64,000 bases of DNA from Flexithrix dorotheae DSM 6795. Its GTDB lineage: Bacteria; Bacteroidota; Bacteroidia; Cytophagales; Flammeovirgaceae. Each line of letters starts with the position of its first letter. Position 1 is the stretch's first letter. The position numbers and the translations under genes are program-made. Location: the NCBI RefSeq assembly GCF_000379765.1, contig NZ_KB903441.1, forward strand, positions 80,798 through 144,797. The letters are read 5' to 3'. Under the pieces are notes generated by a model. It had not been told where the DNA came from and ran no database searches. It saw nothing but the letters and a program-made list of their open reading frames with translations. Shown one piece after another: positions 8,396 through 17,571 of the stretch.

Positions 8396-9923
8396 AAAAA
8401 CGAGGATGGCCCTCCCATCAGTTAATAGGTGTATTTTTTTTGGTTTTAAGATATATGCCCTATTGCTGTTGTTTGGATGTACAAATAAAAAGACAGAATT
8501 AGTCTGGGATAAATCATTTTACAAAATAGGTTCTCAATCCTCTATTCGAACTACTGATATGAATCAGGATGGTATTCTTGATCTTATAATTGGGGCAGGC
8601 AGAAATGAAGAACAATTCAGTGAATCAGGGATACTGGCTATAAATGGCCAGAATGGAGAATTAATCTGGCAACAGGAAACCCAGGACCAGGTTTTTGGAG
8701 CAGCTACTTTTTTGGATATTGATAATGATAAAATAGAAGATATTATTATTGGAGGAAGAGGGCCTCAATTGAAAGCGCTAAATGGAAAAACTGGTGATGT
8801 TATTTGGCAATTTAACCCTGAACAATATCAAAGTGATTCCCTATTAAAATATGCCCGTTATAATTTTTACAATACTGTATTAATCCCGGACCAAAATGAG
8901 GATGGACTTGCGGATATTTTGACTGTTAATGGAGGAAATGCCAGGGCTGAGGTCAACTCCTATAAAGACCGCTATCCTGGTGTTTTGCTTATCCTTGACG
9001 CCAAAAATGGCAATATCATTAAAGGAGATACTATGCCAGATGGCAGAGAATCATACATGTCCCCCATTTGTTTTTCCCAACCAGATAATGCCGATTATAC
9101 CCTAATTTTTGGCTCCGGTGGCGAAACTATTTCGGGTAATTTATATCAGATTTCCCTTTCCGAGTTTGTTGCAAATGGCTTAAAAAATGCGGAGAATATT
9201 GCTTCTGAAAAAGACCATGGTTTTATTGCCCCGCCAACCGCGGTCGATATTTCTAAGGATGGTATTTTGGATATTGTAGCCATTTCACATGCCAGTACAG
9301 TTTTCGCCATTAATGGGAAAGACCTGAGTCAGATGTGGAAAAAGAAAATTGAAAACACTGAGTGTAGTAACAGTATGGCTGTTGGTTATTTTAATGATGA
9401 TGATATACCTGACTTGTTCACTTTTGTGAGTAAAGGAGTTTGGCCGGAGAATAATGGCTCCTTACAAATTATGTTGGATGGAAAAAATGGAGAGATTGCC
9501 TACCAAAACACAATGGGCTGTACCGGGTTTTCCTCTCCAGTGGTTTACGACCTGGATAATGATGGCATAGATGAAGCCATAATTAGTATAAATGAATTCG
9601 ACTGTAACACCAGTTTTGCAAACAAAATAACAGGAGGTATTCAAAATAAACTTCTAGCTATAAACTTCAAATCCAACACCATACAACCCATAGATCAGCA
9701 ACCTGATTTTAAAAATATTTTCACTACTCCCTGGATAGGAGACCTCGATAATGACGGCTATCTGGATATTTTATATGGCCAATATTATAGCCCAAATATT
9801 GATATTCTCTCCTTTTTAGGCATGAGAGTAAAAAGAATTTCTACGTCTATTCCCATGAGGGAAGAGGTAAAGTGGGGAGCATATATGGGCTCTAATGGGG
9901 ATGGGATATATCCAATTCCTTAA
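8388..9923 (+). CDS. FG-GAP/VCBS-repeat lipoprotein
   Basis: About 511 residues from the ATG at 8388; an in-frame TTG at 8376 is possible but the ATG overlaps the upstream stop as ATGAATAA, the usual coupled arrangement. The N-terminus has a hydrophobic stretch ending in lipobox LLFGC, so it is a likely lipoprotein. At least seven calcium-binding-like FG-GAP loops follow (for example MNQDGILDLIIG, DIDNDKIEDIIIG, ISKDGILDIVA, DLDNDGYLDILYG), with quinoprotein-like 'ALNGKTGDVIWQF' strands between them. It probably folds as a beta-propeller on the cell surface or in the periplasm. Ligand unknown. Possibly works with the co-translated membrane protein. Confidence 0.85.
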   Translation: MNKKTRMALPSVNRCIFFGFKIYALLLLFGCTNKKTELVWDKSFYKIGSQSSIRTTDMNQDGILDLIIGAGRNEEQFSESGILAINGQNGELIWQQETQDQVFGAATFLDIDNDKIEDIIIGGRGPQLKALNGKTGDVIWQFNPEQYQSDSLLKYARYNFYNTVLIPDQNEDGLADILTVNGGNARAEVNSYKDRYPGVLLILDAKNGNIIKGDTMPDGRESYMSPICFSQPDNADYTLIFGSGGETISGNLYQISLSEFVANGLKNAENIASEKDHGFIAPPTAVDISKDGILDIVAISHASTVFAINGKDLSQMWKKKIENTECSNSMAVGYFNDDDIPDLFTFVSKGVWPENNGSLQIMLDGKNGEIAYQNTMGCTGFSSPVVYDLDNDGIDEAIISINEFDCNTSFANKITGGIQNKLLAINFKSNTIQPIDQQPDFKNIFTTPWIGDLDNDGYLDILYGQYYSPNIDILSFLGMRVKRISTSIPMREEVKWGAYMGSNGDGIYPIP

Positions 9924-9926
9924 CTC

Positions 9927-9963
9927 AAAAAAGCCATATGCGAGTAATTCGCAAATGGCTTTT
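9927..9963. terminator. Bidirectional terminator between convergent genes
   Basis: Stem 9929-9943 pairs with 9949-9963 with a single mismatch (AAAAGCCAT core), A-run on one side and T-run on the other. It serves the plus-strand lipoprotein gene and the minus-strand susD. Confidence 0.8.
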
Positions 9964-9990
9964 GATTTTAAAGTTTAAAAATTTATCCAA

Positions 9991-11586
9991 TTAGTTCACA
10001 TCCCACCAGACTTTGCCTAAGTGCGTGTCTGGAGAAGTACCTCCACTAGCAATATTATCACTATTTGTAGCAATTTCATGAGAAGGATACCTTAACCTTC
10101 TTGGAATTTGTCCATTGGTGATATTTCCAGGATAATCTATTGGAGTTAAATTTGGGTATCCGGTTCTTCTATAATCACTCCATGCTTCCCACCAGTTTAA
10201 GAATTTACTCAACCACATTTGAGTACCTATCATTTCCAAAGCGTTTGCACCTCCGTTTGTGTAAGGATAAGCTGCAAGGTAAGCATCTACAGCAGCATCG
10301 GATACGGCAAATGAGGCATCAAATGGTTCATACATTTGCATTGCGGCTCTAACACCTGCATCATAGTGCTCTTTTGCACTACCACTAACAGTCCCAATGC
10401 CTCTCTCTATGGCTTCAGCCTGAAGGAACTCTACTTCTGCATAGCTCATCAACATATAAGGATCATCCACATCAATAAATGCCACATTCAATCTGGAAAA
10501 CAACTCATTAGGATTAGTTCCTGTAATCCCGGTGTATTCATCAAGTGTCCCTGCATCAAGACCATTTGGCATTCCCTCCTGAGCAAGAGGATCGGTATCC
10601 CCATTTACACCATCAGAGAAAATCATTAACCTGGGATCATCATCAGCTACGCTGTTTGGATCGTCTCCTTTCAATACATCAATGAGGGTTTTACTCATTA
10701 TACGGGATTGCCCACCATCACCAGGGATAAAAGCCCGCGAAATTCCATTTTGATTAGTCCATTGACTTGGAGTTTCTGACATAGGCACCCAGGGAATGTC
10801 GTCATTGCTATTAAAGACTCCAGCACCCGAAAGGGCCTTGGTCACCATAGTTCCTGCTGTAGCAGCATCCACATTCGACATTCTCATGGCCATTCTCAAC
10901 ATAATTGAATTGGCCCATCTTTTCCATTTATCCACATCCCCCTGAAAAATCATATCTGCAGCGGCAAAACCATCATCTGGATTAGAGGCACTTATGGCTG
11001 CACCAGCTTGTTCTAACTCACTTAAAACAGCAGTGTAAATAGCCTGTTGATTATCGTATTCTGGGAAGAATTCACCTTCTATACCTTGTAGGGCAGAAGA
11101 ATAAGGGATATTTCCGTAATAATCGGTCAGTCTTTGAAAAAGAAAAGCCCTAAGAATTCTTGCTGCTTCCCTGGTATTTTTTCTTCTTCCTTCTTCAAAT
11201 CCACCTTCACCTGTTTGCTTCAATACTTCATTCAGGTTTTTTAACTGGCCACCATAAATAAATTCCCATGGTGCATTGTCAGATTCTACATTTTCAAAAT
11301 ACTTATCACCAGATGACAATCCGCCACCTCCGGAATTCGCCAGATGCTGTACCCAGTAAGAGCAATAACCAATGTTGGTTCTCCAGTCAATATACCTGTT
11401 ATCTCCTTCAGATCCTCCGGAAGCAGCTCCTAGCTGAGCAGCGGAAAAAAGGAAGTTCATATTTACCTCATTCAAAGCCTGAGGGTTAATATTTAAATTG
11501 TGGAGTTTTTCTGTATCGCAACCTGCTAGCGGGACAAGCAAAGCCAACCCACTAATTAATAATTTATATATATATCTCATTTTCAT
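9991..11586 (-). CDS. susD: SusD/RagB-family nutrient-binding lipoprotein
   Basis: Surface glycan-binding lipoprotein that caps its SusC partner. 531 residues with signal peptide and lipobox LAGC (Cys23), then 'LNINPQALNEV', the start typical of the SusD-like type 2 subgroup. The all-helical TPR-like body includes 'AARILRAFLFQRLTDYYGNIPYS' and the C-terminal region 'MWLSKFLNWWEAWSDYRRTGYP', which is well conserved. It is encoded 12 bp downstream of susC on the same strand and is surely co-transcribed. The context (ECF sigma/FecR upstream, GH20-like hydrolase nearby) suggests an N-acetylhexosamine-containing glycan as ligand; that is inference. Confidence 0.93.
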   Translation of the reverse strand: MKMRYIYKLLISGLALLVPLAGCDTEKLHNLNINPQALNEVNMNFLFSAAQLGAASGGSEGDNRYIDWRTNIGYCSYWVQHLANSGGGGLSSGDKYFENVESDNAPWEFIYGGQLKNLNEVLKQTGEGGFEEGRRKNTREAARILRAFLFQRLTDYYGNIPYSSALQGIEGEFFPEYDNQQAIYTAVLSELEQAGAAISASNPDDGFAAADMIFQGDVDKWKRWANSIMLRMAMRMSNVDAATAGTMVTKALSGAGVFNSNDDIPWVPMSETPSQWTNQNGISRAFIPGDGGQSRIMSKTLIDVLKGDDPNSVADDDPRLMIFSDGVNGDTDPLAQEGMPNGLDAGTLDEYTGITGTNPNELFSRLNVAFIDVDDPYMLMSYAEVEFLQAEAIERGIGTVSGSAKEHYDAGVRAAMQMYEPFDASFAVSDAAVDAYLAAYPYTNGGANALEMIGTQMWLSKFLNWWEAWSDYRRTGYPNLTPIDYPGNITNGQIPRRLRYPSHEIATNSDNIASGGTSPDTHLGKVWWDVN

Positions 11587-11598
11587 TTCAGTTTTGAT

Positions 11599-14500
11599 TT
11601 AAAATCCTACTCTTAAATTGAAACCATAACTACGTGTGGCGGGTAGGGCAAAATATTCCAGCCCCTGTGCACCGGCATTATTTGAATATCCGGATTCAGG
11701 ATCCACATTATCAATGTTTTTACTAATTACCCACAAATTTCGACCAACTAAGGATAGGGTTAAGTTTTGAATAGGTGTATTGGCTAACATACTTCTTGGG
11801 AAGGAATACCCTAGCGTCATCTGTCTTAGTTTAACAAATGAGGCGTCATAAATAAACATGCTTGAAATTGCAGTACTTTCACCGCCTACTCTATTCCAAT
11901 AAATATTTGCTTCTTCTACAGTAAGATCTCTATCCACAGGAGTATAAACAGGGGCTTCCGGGGTACCGGTATTCACCACACCATTTATATGCAATGGAGC
12001 TTCTCCGGCCCTTCCAATTAGGGATTGCTGATGTAACCCCCACTGAGTTAACCTGTTATTTGTTCCTGAGAAAATATCACCACCTGATTTAAAGTCAATT
12101 AAAAAATCAAGCGTAAATCCTTTATAACTCAAGGTGTTGTTTAAACCTCCGGTGAAATCCGGAACTCCGTTTCCTATTGGAACATAATCTGTAGAAGCCA
12201 ATGGAGTGCCATCTTCATTAAATATTGGGGTGCCATCCTCAGTAGTTTGTTGAACCCGTCCGGTGATTGTACCAAAAGGCTGCCCTACAATATGCTTTAT
12301 TCTAACATTTCTGGTTCTTGGTTCCTCAGCGGATAATTCATCACTTCCTTCAATCAATGATACCACCTCATTATTATTCTTAGCAAAGTTCAAGGCCACA
12401 TCCCATGTAAAGTCTCCTTGTATTGGAGTACCAGTCAGCAATACTTCTATACCTTTATTGGTAATTTCACCAATATTTACAAAGGTAGAACCAAAACCTG
12501 ATGCTCTCGAAATTGTCGCATTAAGAATATCATCAGTGGTTTTCTGATCATAATAGGTAAAATCTACTCCAAATCTATTTTCAAAGAACCTCAAGTCTAC
12601 ACCAAATTCCATTTCAGTTGAAGTGGCTGGTTGTAATTGAGGGTTTGGAATACTTCCATTATTTCCACCGGCAGAAGAGAAAGTAGCCATATTATACCCT
12701 AAATGAGTATTACCATTTAACGAGTAAGTCAAATTTGCATCATAGGGATTAATATTAGCAATTCCTACCTGTGCCCAGGAAGCTCTTACTTTTCCAAAAC
12801 TTAACCAGGAAGGAAGAGATTCTAAATGATCTGAGAAAATATAACTTGCTCCTACAGAAGGATACAGAATACTGTTATATTCAGGATTTAAGACAGAGAA
12901 CCAGTCATTTCTGGCAGTAGCAGTTAAAAATAAGTAACCATCGTAACTAATTTCGGCAGAACCATAGACTGAATTTATTCCGCTTTCACTAAAACCATAA
13001 CCGAAGTTCCTGGTAGCAGCGTTGTTTATGGCATCAAAAAACTGCACACTAAATCCATTTCCATTGGCAGAAATCCTTTCACTCACTCTATGCATTTTGT
13101 TTCCTCCGGCAAATGCATTTACATTAATTTTTCCAAAGCTCTTGTCAAAACCCAACATCCAGTCCATATTTATTTCTCTTACACGATCTTCTCCTTCTGT
13201 TCTGGCCCCTCCCAAATTATATCCAGTTCCTTCTGGAGTTAACTGGGTATCTCTTCTGGTAAACCAGTCCATTCCTATCCTACCAGACATATACAACCAG
13301 TCAGTAATATCATATCGAAGTGAACCACTGGCGATAAACCTATCTCTAATATCCGTATTCTGTTCGACCTGAGTTACCCAATATGGGTTTTGCCCCCAGT
13401 TATTAGCTGCTGGCAACAATTCCTGGCCAGGGAACTTAGGATCACCTCCCTGCCCGTAAATGGTTAAAAGTTCATCACTGGTTCCTGCCGGGATGGCTCC
13501 TGGTTTATTAGGGTCACCTTTATAAGTTTCTACGTTCACACTCGGAGGAGTTCTCCAGACAGATTGCACAGAGTTACTAGGTGAATCTGATAATCGTGGT
13601 CTGTTTTTAGCCTCTTCATGAGAATATAAAACCTTAGCATTTAAGGTCAGTTTCTTGGCAAATTTAGAATTGATATTTAGGGTTAAATTGGTTTTATCAA
13701 AACCTGAATTGGGTACAATAGACTCACTTCGTAGGTCAGAAATTGAAAATCGGAAAGTCTGATTATCTCCACCACCGCTAAATGCAATCGTATTGGTCCA
13801 GGCCTGACCTGTTTCAAAAAATCGGTCAAAATTGTCTCCTGCAGAAGAATAAGGCCTTTCTACCCCATCAAACTGAATCACCTGGCTGCCATCCATGGCA
13901 GTACCCCAAGACTGGTTGCCCCATTGGAAAGCCTGCTGGGCAGTGGTAGGCCTTGTGGCTACACCATTCACATAATTTCCAGCTCCATATTTATTTTGCA
14001 AATCACTTTGGTCATACAATTTATCCACTACATAATTGGAATTAAATTCCACACCTATCCCCTTTCTCTTTGTTCCCTGTTTGGTGGTGATGTTAATCAC
14101 ACCATTACCACCTCTGGAACCATAAAGTGCCGCAGCATTTGCTCCTTTTAAAACTGTGATCGATTCAATATCATCTGGGTTTATACTGGTTAGTCCGTCA
14201 CCTTCATCACTACCACCCCAAAGACCTGCCTGACCAAATCCAGAGTTATCTATCGGAACTCCATCTACCACATAAAGTGGTTGGTTTTGTCCACCAAGGG
14301 TTTTGTTACCCCGGATGATGATACGGGAAGAACCCGCTGGTCCTGAGGAAGGTTTCGAAACATTTACCCCTGCTACACGTCCTACTAAGGCATTTCCAAG
14401 GTTATTTTCTCTTGCTTCTGTAAACTTATCACCTCCTACTTCAGTCACAGAGTATTGCAGTGCTTTGGTTTCCCTTTCCACCCCAAGTGCAGTCACCACC

Positions 14501-15156
14501 ACTTCCTGTAATTGTTTTATATCTGCTTCCAGTTTTACATCAATCACTGATTGATTTCCAACAGCAATAGTCTGTGCCAGAAAACCAATATAAGAAAATT
14601 GCAAAGAACCTCCTTCCGGAACTTCAATCGTATATTTACCATCTATATCTGTTACAGTTCCCTGTGAGGATCCTTCCACAATTACACTGACACCAGGAAG
14701 AGGCTCCGCATCTTCTGCAGTTGTTACAGTTCCGGTAACGCTTTGTTGCTGAATAATATCCTCCTCTACATCTACCGACCTAAAAAGACTTTTCTCTCTT
14801 TTCACTACATGAATTACTTCATCTATCCGCTTGAATTTCAATTTTTTATTCTTTGAAATATCCCGCAAAACATTCCCAAGAGATTCGTTCTCCACCTTTA
14901 CACTGATCTTGGTATTTTTATTTATCCTGGAATCATTAAATGCAAAGTCGAAATCTGTCTTAGTACTGATTACCTCAAAAACTTCCTTTAAGGTAAGGTT
15001 TTCCAGTTCTAAGGAAAGATAAACTTCATCGATGCTGGCTTTCTGGGCGTTTCCGTTATTGGCTAACAATACAGAACCGACCAGACATTGGACAAAAATC
15101 CCATAAAAAAAGAGTTTAGACATAATAAAAATTTGTCGTATTAATTTCCATTTCAT
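11599..15156 (-). CDS. susC: SusC/RagA TonB-linked outer membrane transporter with STN domain
   Basis: TonB-dependent outer membrane importer, about 1185 residues from the ATG at 15156 (an upstream in-frame GTG at 15189 would add 11 residues and spoil the signal peptide). Order: signal peptide; STN signalling domain (about residues 45-120, 'LENLTLKEVFEVIS ... VLRDISKNKKLKFKR'); carboxypeptidase-D-regulatory-like domain ('VTGTVTTAEDAEPLPGVSVIV ... DIDGKYTIEVP'); TonB plug ('VVDGVPIDNSGFG ... SITVLKGANAAALYGSRGGNGVI'); 22-strand barrel ending 'YGFNLRVGF'. The STN domain is what contacts FecR in transducer-type receptors, matching the fecR gene just upstream. Pairs with SusD. Confidence 0.95.
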   Translation of the reverse strand: MKWKLIRQIFIMSKLFFYGIFVQCLVGSVLLANNGNAQKASIDEVYLSLELENLTLKEVFEVISTKTDFDFAFNDSRINKNTKISVKVENESLGNVLRDISKNKKLKFKRIDEVIHVVKREKSLFRSVDVEEDIIQQQSVTGTVTTAEDAEPLPGVSVIVEGSSQGTVTDIDGKYTIEVPEGGSLQFSYIGFLAQTIAVGNQSVIDVKLEADIKQLQEVVVTALGVERETKALQYSVTEVGGDKFTEARENNLGNALVGRVAGVNVSKPSSGPAGSSRIIIRGNKTLGGQNQPLYVVDGVPIDNSGFGQAGLWGGSDEGDGLTSINPDDIESITVLKGANAAALYGSRGGNGVINITTKQGTKRKGIGVEFNSNYVVDKLYDQSDLQNKYGAGNYVNGVATRPTTAQQAFQWGNQSWGTAMDGSQVIQFDGVERPYSSAGDNFDRFFETGQAWTNTIAFSGGGDNQTFRFSISDLRSESIVPNSGFDKTNLTLNINSKFAKKLTLNAKVLYSHEEAKNRPRLSDSPSNSVQSVWRTPPSVNVETYKGDPNKPGAIPAGTSDELLTIYGQGGDPKFPGQELLPAANNWGQNPYWVTQVEQNTDIRDRFIASGSLRYDITDWLYMSGRIGMDWFTRRDTQLTPEGTGYNLGGARTEGEDRVREINMDWMLGFDKSFGKINVNAFAGGNKMHRVSERISANGNGFSVQFFDAINNAATRNFGYGFSESGINSVYGSAEISYDGYLFLTATARNDWFSVLNPEYNSILYPSVGASYIFSDHLESLPSWLSFGKVRASWAQVGIANINPYDANLTYSLNGNTHLGYNMATFSSAGGNNGSIPNPQLQPATSTEMEFGVDLRFFENRFGVDFTYYDQKTTDDILNATISRASGFGSTFVNIGEITNKGIEVLLTGTPIQGDFTWDVALNFAKNNNEVVSLIEGSDELSAEEPRTRNVRIKHIVGQPFGTITGRVQQTTEDGTPIFNEDGTPLASTDYVPIGNGVPDFTGGLNNTLSYKGFTLDFLIDFKSGGDIFSGTNNRLTQWGLHQQSLIGRAGEAPLHINGVVNTGTPEAPVYTPVDRDLTVEEANIYWNRVGGESTAISSMFIYDASFVKLRQMTLGYSFPRSMLANTPIQNLTLSLVGRNLWVISKNIDNVDPESGYSNNAGAQGLEYFALPATRSYGFNLRVGF

Positions 15157-15211
15157 ACTTTTAAGTGGTTTTGAGTAAATAAAAAACACTCACAGGCCGA
15201 ATTTATCCTGT

Positions 15212-15247
15212 AAATGCCGACTCTCCGTCCAAAAATTGTCGGCATTT
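15212..15247 (-). promoter_or_regulatory. Hairpin in the susC leader
   Basis: Perfect 10-bp inverted repeat AAATGCCGAC (15212-15221) and GTCGGCATTT (15238-15247) with a 16-nt loop, 56 bp upstream of the susC ATG and 102 bp downstream of fecR. On the minus strand no T-run follows it; on the plus strand GCTTTTT follows. It may be a fecR 3' end, a leader structure of susC or a partial terminator. Confidence 0.5.
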
Positions 15248-15349
15248 GCTTTTTATTGACCTCTGTTTTAAAAAATTAAACTGTAAAAATTTGAATCTTA
15301 AAAAGATATTTTAAATCATAGGCATTGAGCATTAGGGTTTTCCAATATG

Positions 15350-16438
15350 TTAGTGTTTTCCAATTATAGTTAAGTTTTTATTTTCAATTGTATAGGTAAA
15401 TTTTGAAGTGTAACTAATTCCCTCCATTACCACATCCAGGCTTTTATTACTATAGGTTCCTTCAAATTTCCCAGTAATTAATTCCTTATCAACAACATGC
15501 ACTGAAACATCATACCACCTTTCCAATGCAGAAATGACTTCGTCAATATTTGCTCCTTTAAAAACCAAAACCCCGTCTTTCCAGCCAAAATACTTTTCAG
15601 AATCAAATGCACTTAATTCAATTTTATCATTCGCACATCTGGCCATCTCATTAGAACTTAAAAAAACAGACTCCAGTTCAGTTTTTGTATTTTCCACTTT
15701 CACCTTCCCAGAGCTTACTGCAACTTGTACTTTGTTATGATTATATGCTCTTACATTAAATGAAGTACCAAGTACAGTAGTTTTGATTTCTCCAGTATGG
15801 ATTACAAAAGGATTACTTTCATTTCGGGCAACTTCAAAATAAGCTTCCCCTTCAAGGAAAACTTCCCGCTTATTCGTAGAAAAAGTTTTAGGAAACTGGA
15901 TCTTACTCTCCGAATTTAGCTTCACTACAGAGCCATCACTTAAGGTAAGTGTTAGTTTTTGCCCCCTGGGCACTAACTTTTCAATCATTACAAGCTCCTC
16001 CTTTGTAACGGCATCCCGGCTAACTTCAATTGCATAAAAAATTCCAGTAAAAGCCAAAACCAAAAAGGCAGCAACAGCCGCCACCTTATTCAATCCAAAA
16101 ATATTTTTTTGAATACTCCTCACCTTTCCTTTTTTCTCTTCAAGGTGACCGAAATTTTTGTTCCTTTTTACAGTATGGAGGTTATTTGTTTTTTTATCAA
16201 GAATTCGATTGATTTTATCATTAATATCTAGCAGATGGTCTTCAGGAAGCCTTGTTCTTTTACCTACCTGAAGCTCCAGCAAAACTTTTCTGGCTTCCTC
16301 TACTTCATAAATTTTGTGTGGATTTCTTTCTACCCAATCATTCCAAAAATCAAAATGATCCTTGTCCGAATGAAACACATATTGCTGAAATGTTTCATCA
16401 CAAATAAAATCATCGATTGTGTATCTTCCAAAATCCAT
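15350..16438 (-). CDS. FecR-type anti-sigma factor
   Basis: Inner-membrane regulator that holds or activates the partner ECF sigma factor in response to the outer membrane receptor. 362 residues: cytoplasmic N-terminal part (about 1-115), one membrane helix (about 118-137, 'VAAVAAFLVLAFTGIFYAI'), periplasmic FecR domain ('GQKLTLTLSDGSVVKLNSESKIQFP ... GEAYFEVARNESNPFVIHT') and a C-terminal DUF4974-like STN-contacting domain ('GANIDEVISALERWYDVSV'). It lies between the sigma factor and susC on the minus strand, the classic order for a trans-envelope signalling cassette. Confidence 0.93.
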   Translation of the reverse strand: MDFGRYTIDDFICDETFQQYVFHSDKDHFDFWNDWVERNPHKIYEVEEARKVLLELQVGKRTRLPEDHLLDINDKINRILDKKTNNLHTVKRNKNFGHLEEKKGKVRSIQKNIFGLNKVAAVAAFLVLAFTGIFYAIEVSRDAVTKEELVMIEKLVPRGQKLTLTLSDGSVVKLNSESKIQFPKTFSTNKREVFLEGEAYFEVARNESNPFVIHTGEIKTTVLGTSFNVRAYNHNKVQVAVSSGKVKVENTKTELESVFLSSNEMARCANDKIELSAFDSEKYFGWKDGVLVFKGANIDEVISALERWYDVSVHVVDKELITGKFEGTYSNKSLDVVMEGISYTSKFTYTIENKNLTIIGKH

Positions 16439-16610
16439 ATAAAACCAGCTTGAGCTGTTAAAAAATCTAGTTTAGTCGTCTTTTATCTACTTTTAGAGAA
16501 ACTCTTGTTACCTATTAATATAGATACTACCTTCTGGATTTCTTACTGTAAATTACTGAAAAAAAAATCAAAAACTAGAATAACTCACTGATTATCAGGA
16601 AGAAAAAATT

Positions 16611-17198
16611 TTATTTCAACTTTTCAACAGACAAATGGCGATCCAGGCAAAAAAAGTTTTTTCTTAACGATTTAATGGCCTCCTGCAACAAATTGTGAAC
16701 GGATTGTTTTTTTAAAGACATCACTTCAGCTATTTCATCATAATTCAACCCCTGATAGAACTTTAGATAAACAATTTCCTTTTGTCTGTTAGAGAGCTTA
16801 GAGAGGATGGAGATTAATTTTTGTTTATTTTCTTGGGTTTGCTGCTTCCCAATTATTTTATCCTCCACAGAGAATAAAAATTCCGGCAATATATTTTTCA
16901 GGTTTTCCTGATGCGCCTCTTCTCTTTTTTCTGCCGCCAAAACCCGAACAACCCTTCTTTTTAAAGATTTAAACAGGTAAGACTTGAGGTTATAAATTAT
17001 TTGGAGAGCATTTCGTTTTTCCCACAAGGTAATCAACATATCCTGGATACAATCTTCACTAATCTCTGGATTTTTGGAAAGTTTAATGCCATAATAGTAA
17101 AGATCACTGTAATATTTATTGATAATATATTCCAGTGCCTCTCTTTCTCCATTTTTAAGGTCTATCCAAACCTTATAATCACCTTCATTACTATGCAT
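16611..17198 (-). CDS. ECF RNA polymerase sigma factor (FecI-like)
   Basis: 195 residues. Region 2 spans about 10-80 ('EREALEYIINKYYSDLYYYG ... SEDCIQDMLITLWEKR') and region 4 about 130-180 ('LSNRQKEIVYLKFYQGLNYDEIAEVM', helix-turn-helix, then 'QSVHNLLQEAIKSLRK'). No region 1 or 3, as in extracytoplasmic-function sigma factors. It is the first gene of the minus-strand sigma-fecR-susC-susD set and likely directs transcription of susCD when its glycan is sensed. The 172-bp gap to fecR could hold a separate promoter. Confidence 0.94.
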   Translation of the reverse strand: MHSNEGDYKVWIDLKNGEREALEYIINKYYSDLYYYGIKLSKNPEISEDCIQDMLITLWEKRNALQIIYNLKSYLFKSLKRRVVRVLAAEKREEAHQENLKNILPEFLFSVEDKIIGKQQTQENKQKLISILSKLSNRQKEIVYLKFYQGLNYDEIAEVMSLKKQSVHNLLQEAIKSLRKNFFCLDRHLSVEKLK

Positions 17199-17571
17199 AT
17201 TAGTATATGTGTTAATTCATTTCATATTTAGGTATCTCCTAGTATTGTAATTGTGGTAATCACTTCCATTTTTCGATCAATTTAAGTAAAACTTAAAATC
17301 TTGCAAAGATTATTGAAAGTATTTTTTTGTTCTAATTGTTATAATTACTGGAAATAATTACATAAAGTCAACCATTTTTTGCGGAAATTTGCAGGAAATA
17401 CTCATCATTACCTTAAATTTATTCCTTATTCTGGCACCATTTCCTTGTATTTTTGAAGGTTTTAATATTTTTTAGAATAAACAAATCGCATAGCTAAAGT
17501 CAATAATAATTTATTGGCGGAAATATAAACCCAAAATTTTGATCGATTAAAAGTCATCAAACCAATGCACT
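17199..17571. other. Divergent control region of the glycan locus
   Basis: 373 bp between the sigma-factor gene and the divergent CRTAC1-like gene, so promoters for both operons should lie here. A perfect TAnnTTTG element (TATTTTTG) is at 17448-17455 on the plus strand, but no good TTTG at the matching distance. AT-rich; I see no gene or strong hairpin. Confidence 0.45.

Noticed and set aside
15157..15189. GTG start for susC
   Set aside because: Adds 11 residues before a normal signal peptide; the ATG at 15156 is more likely.
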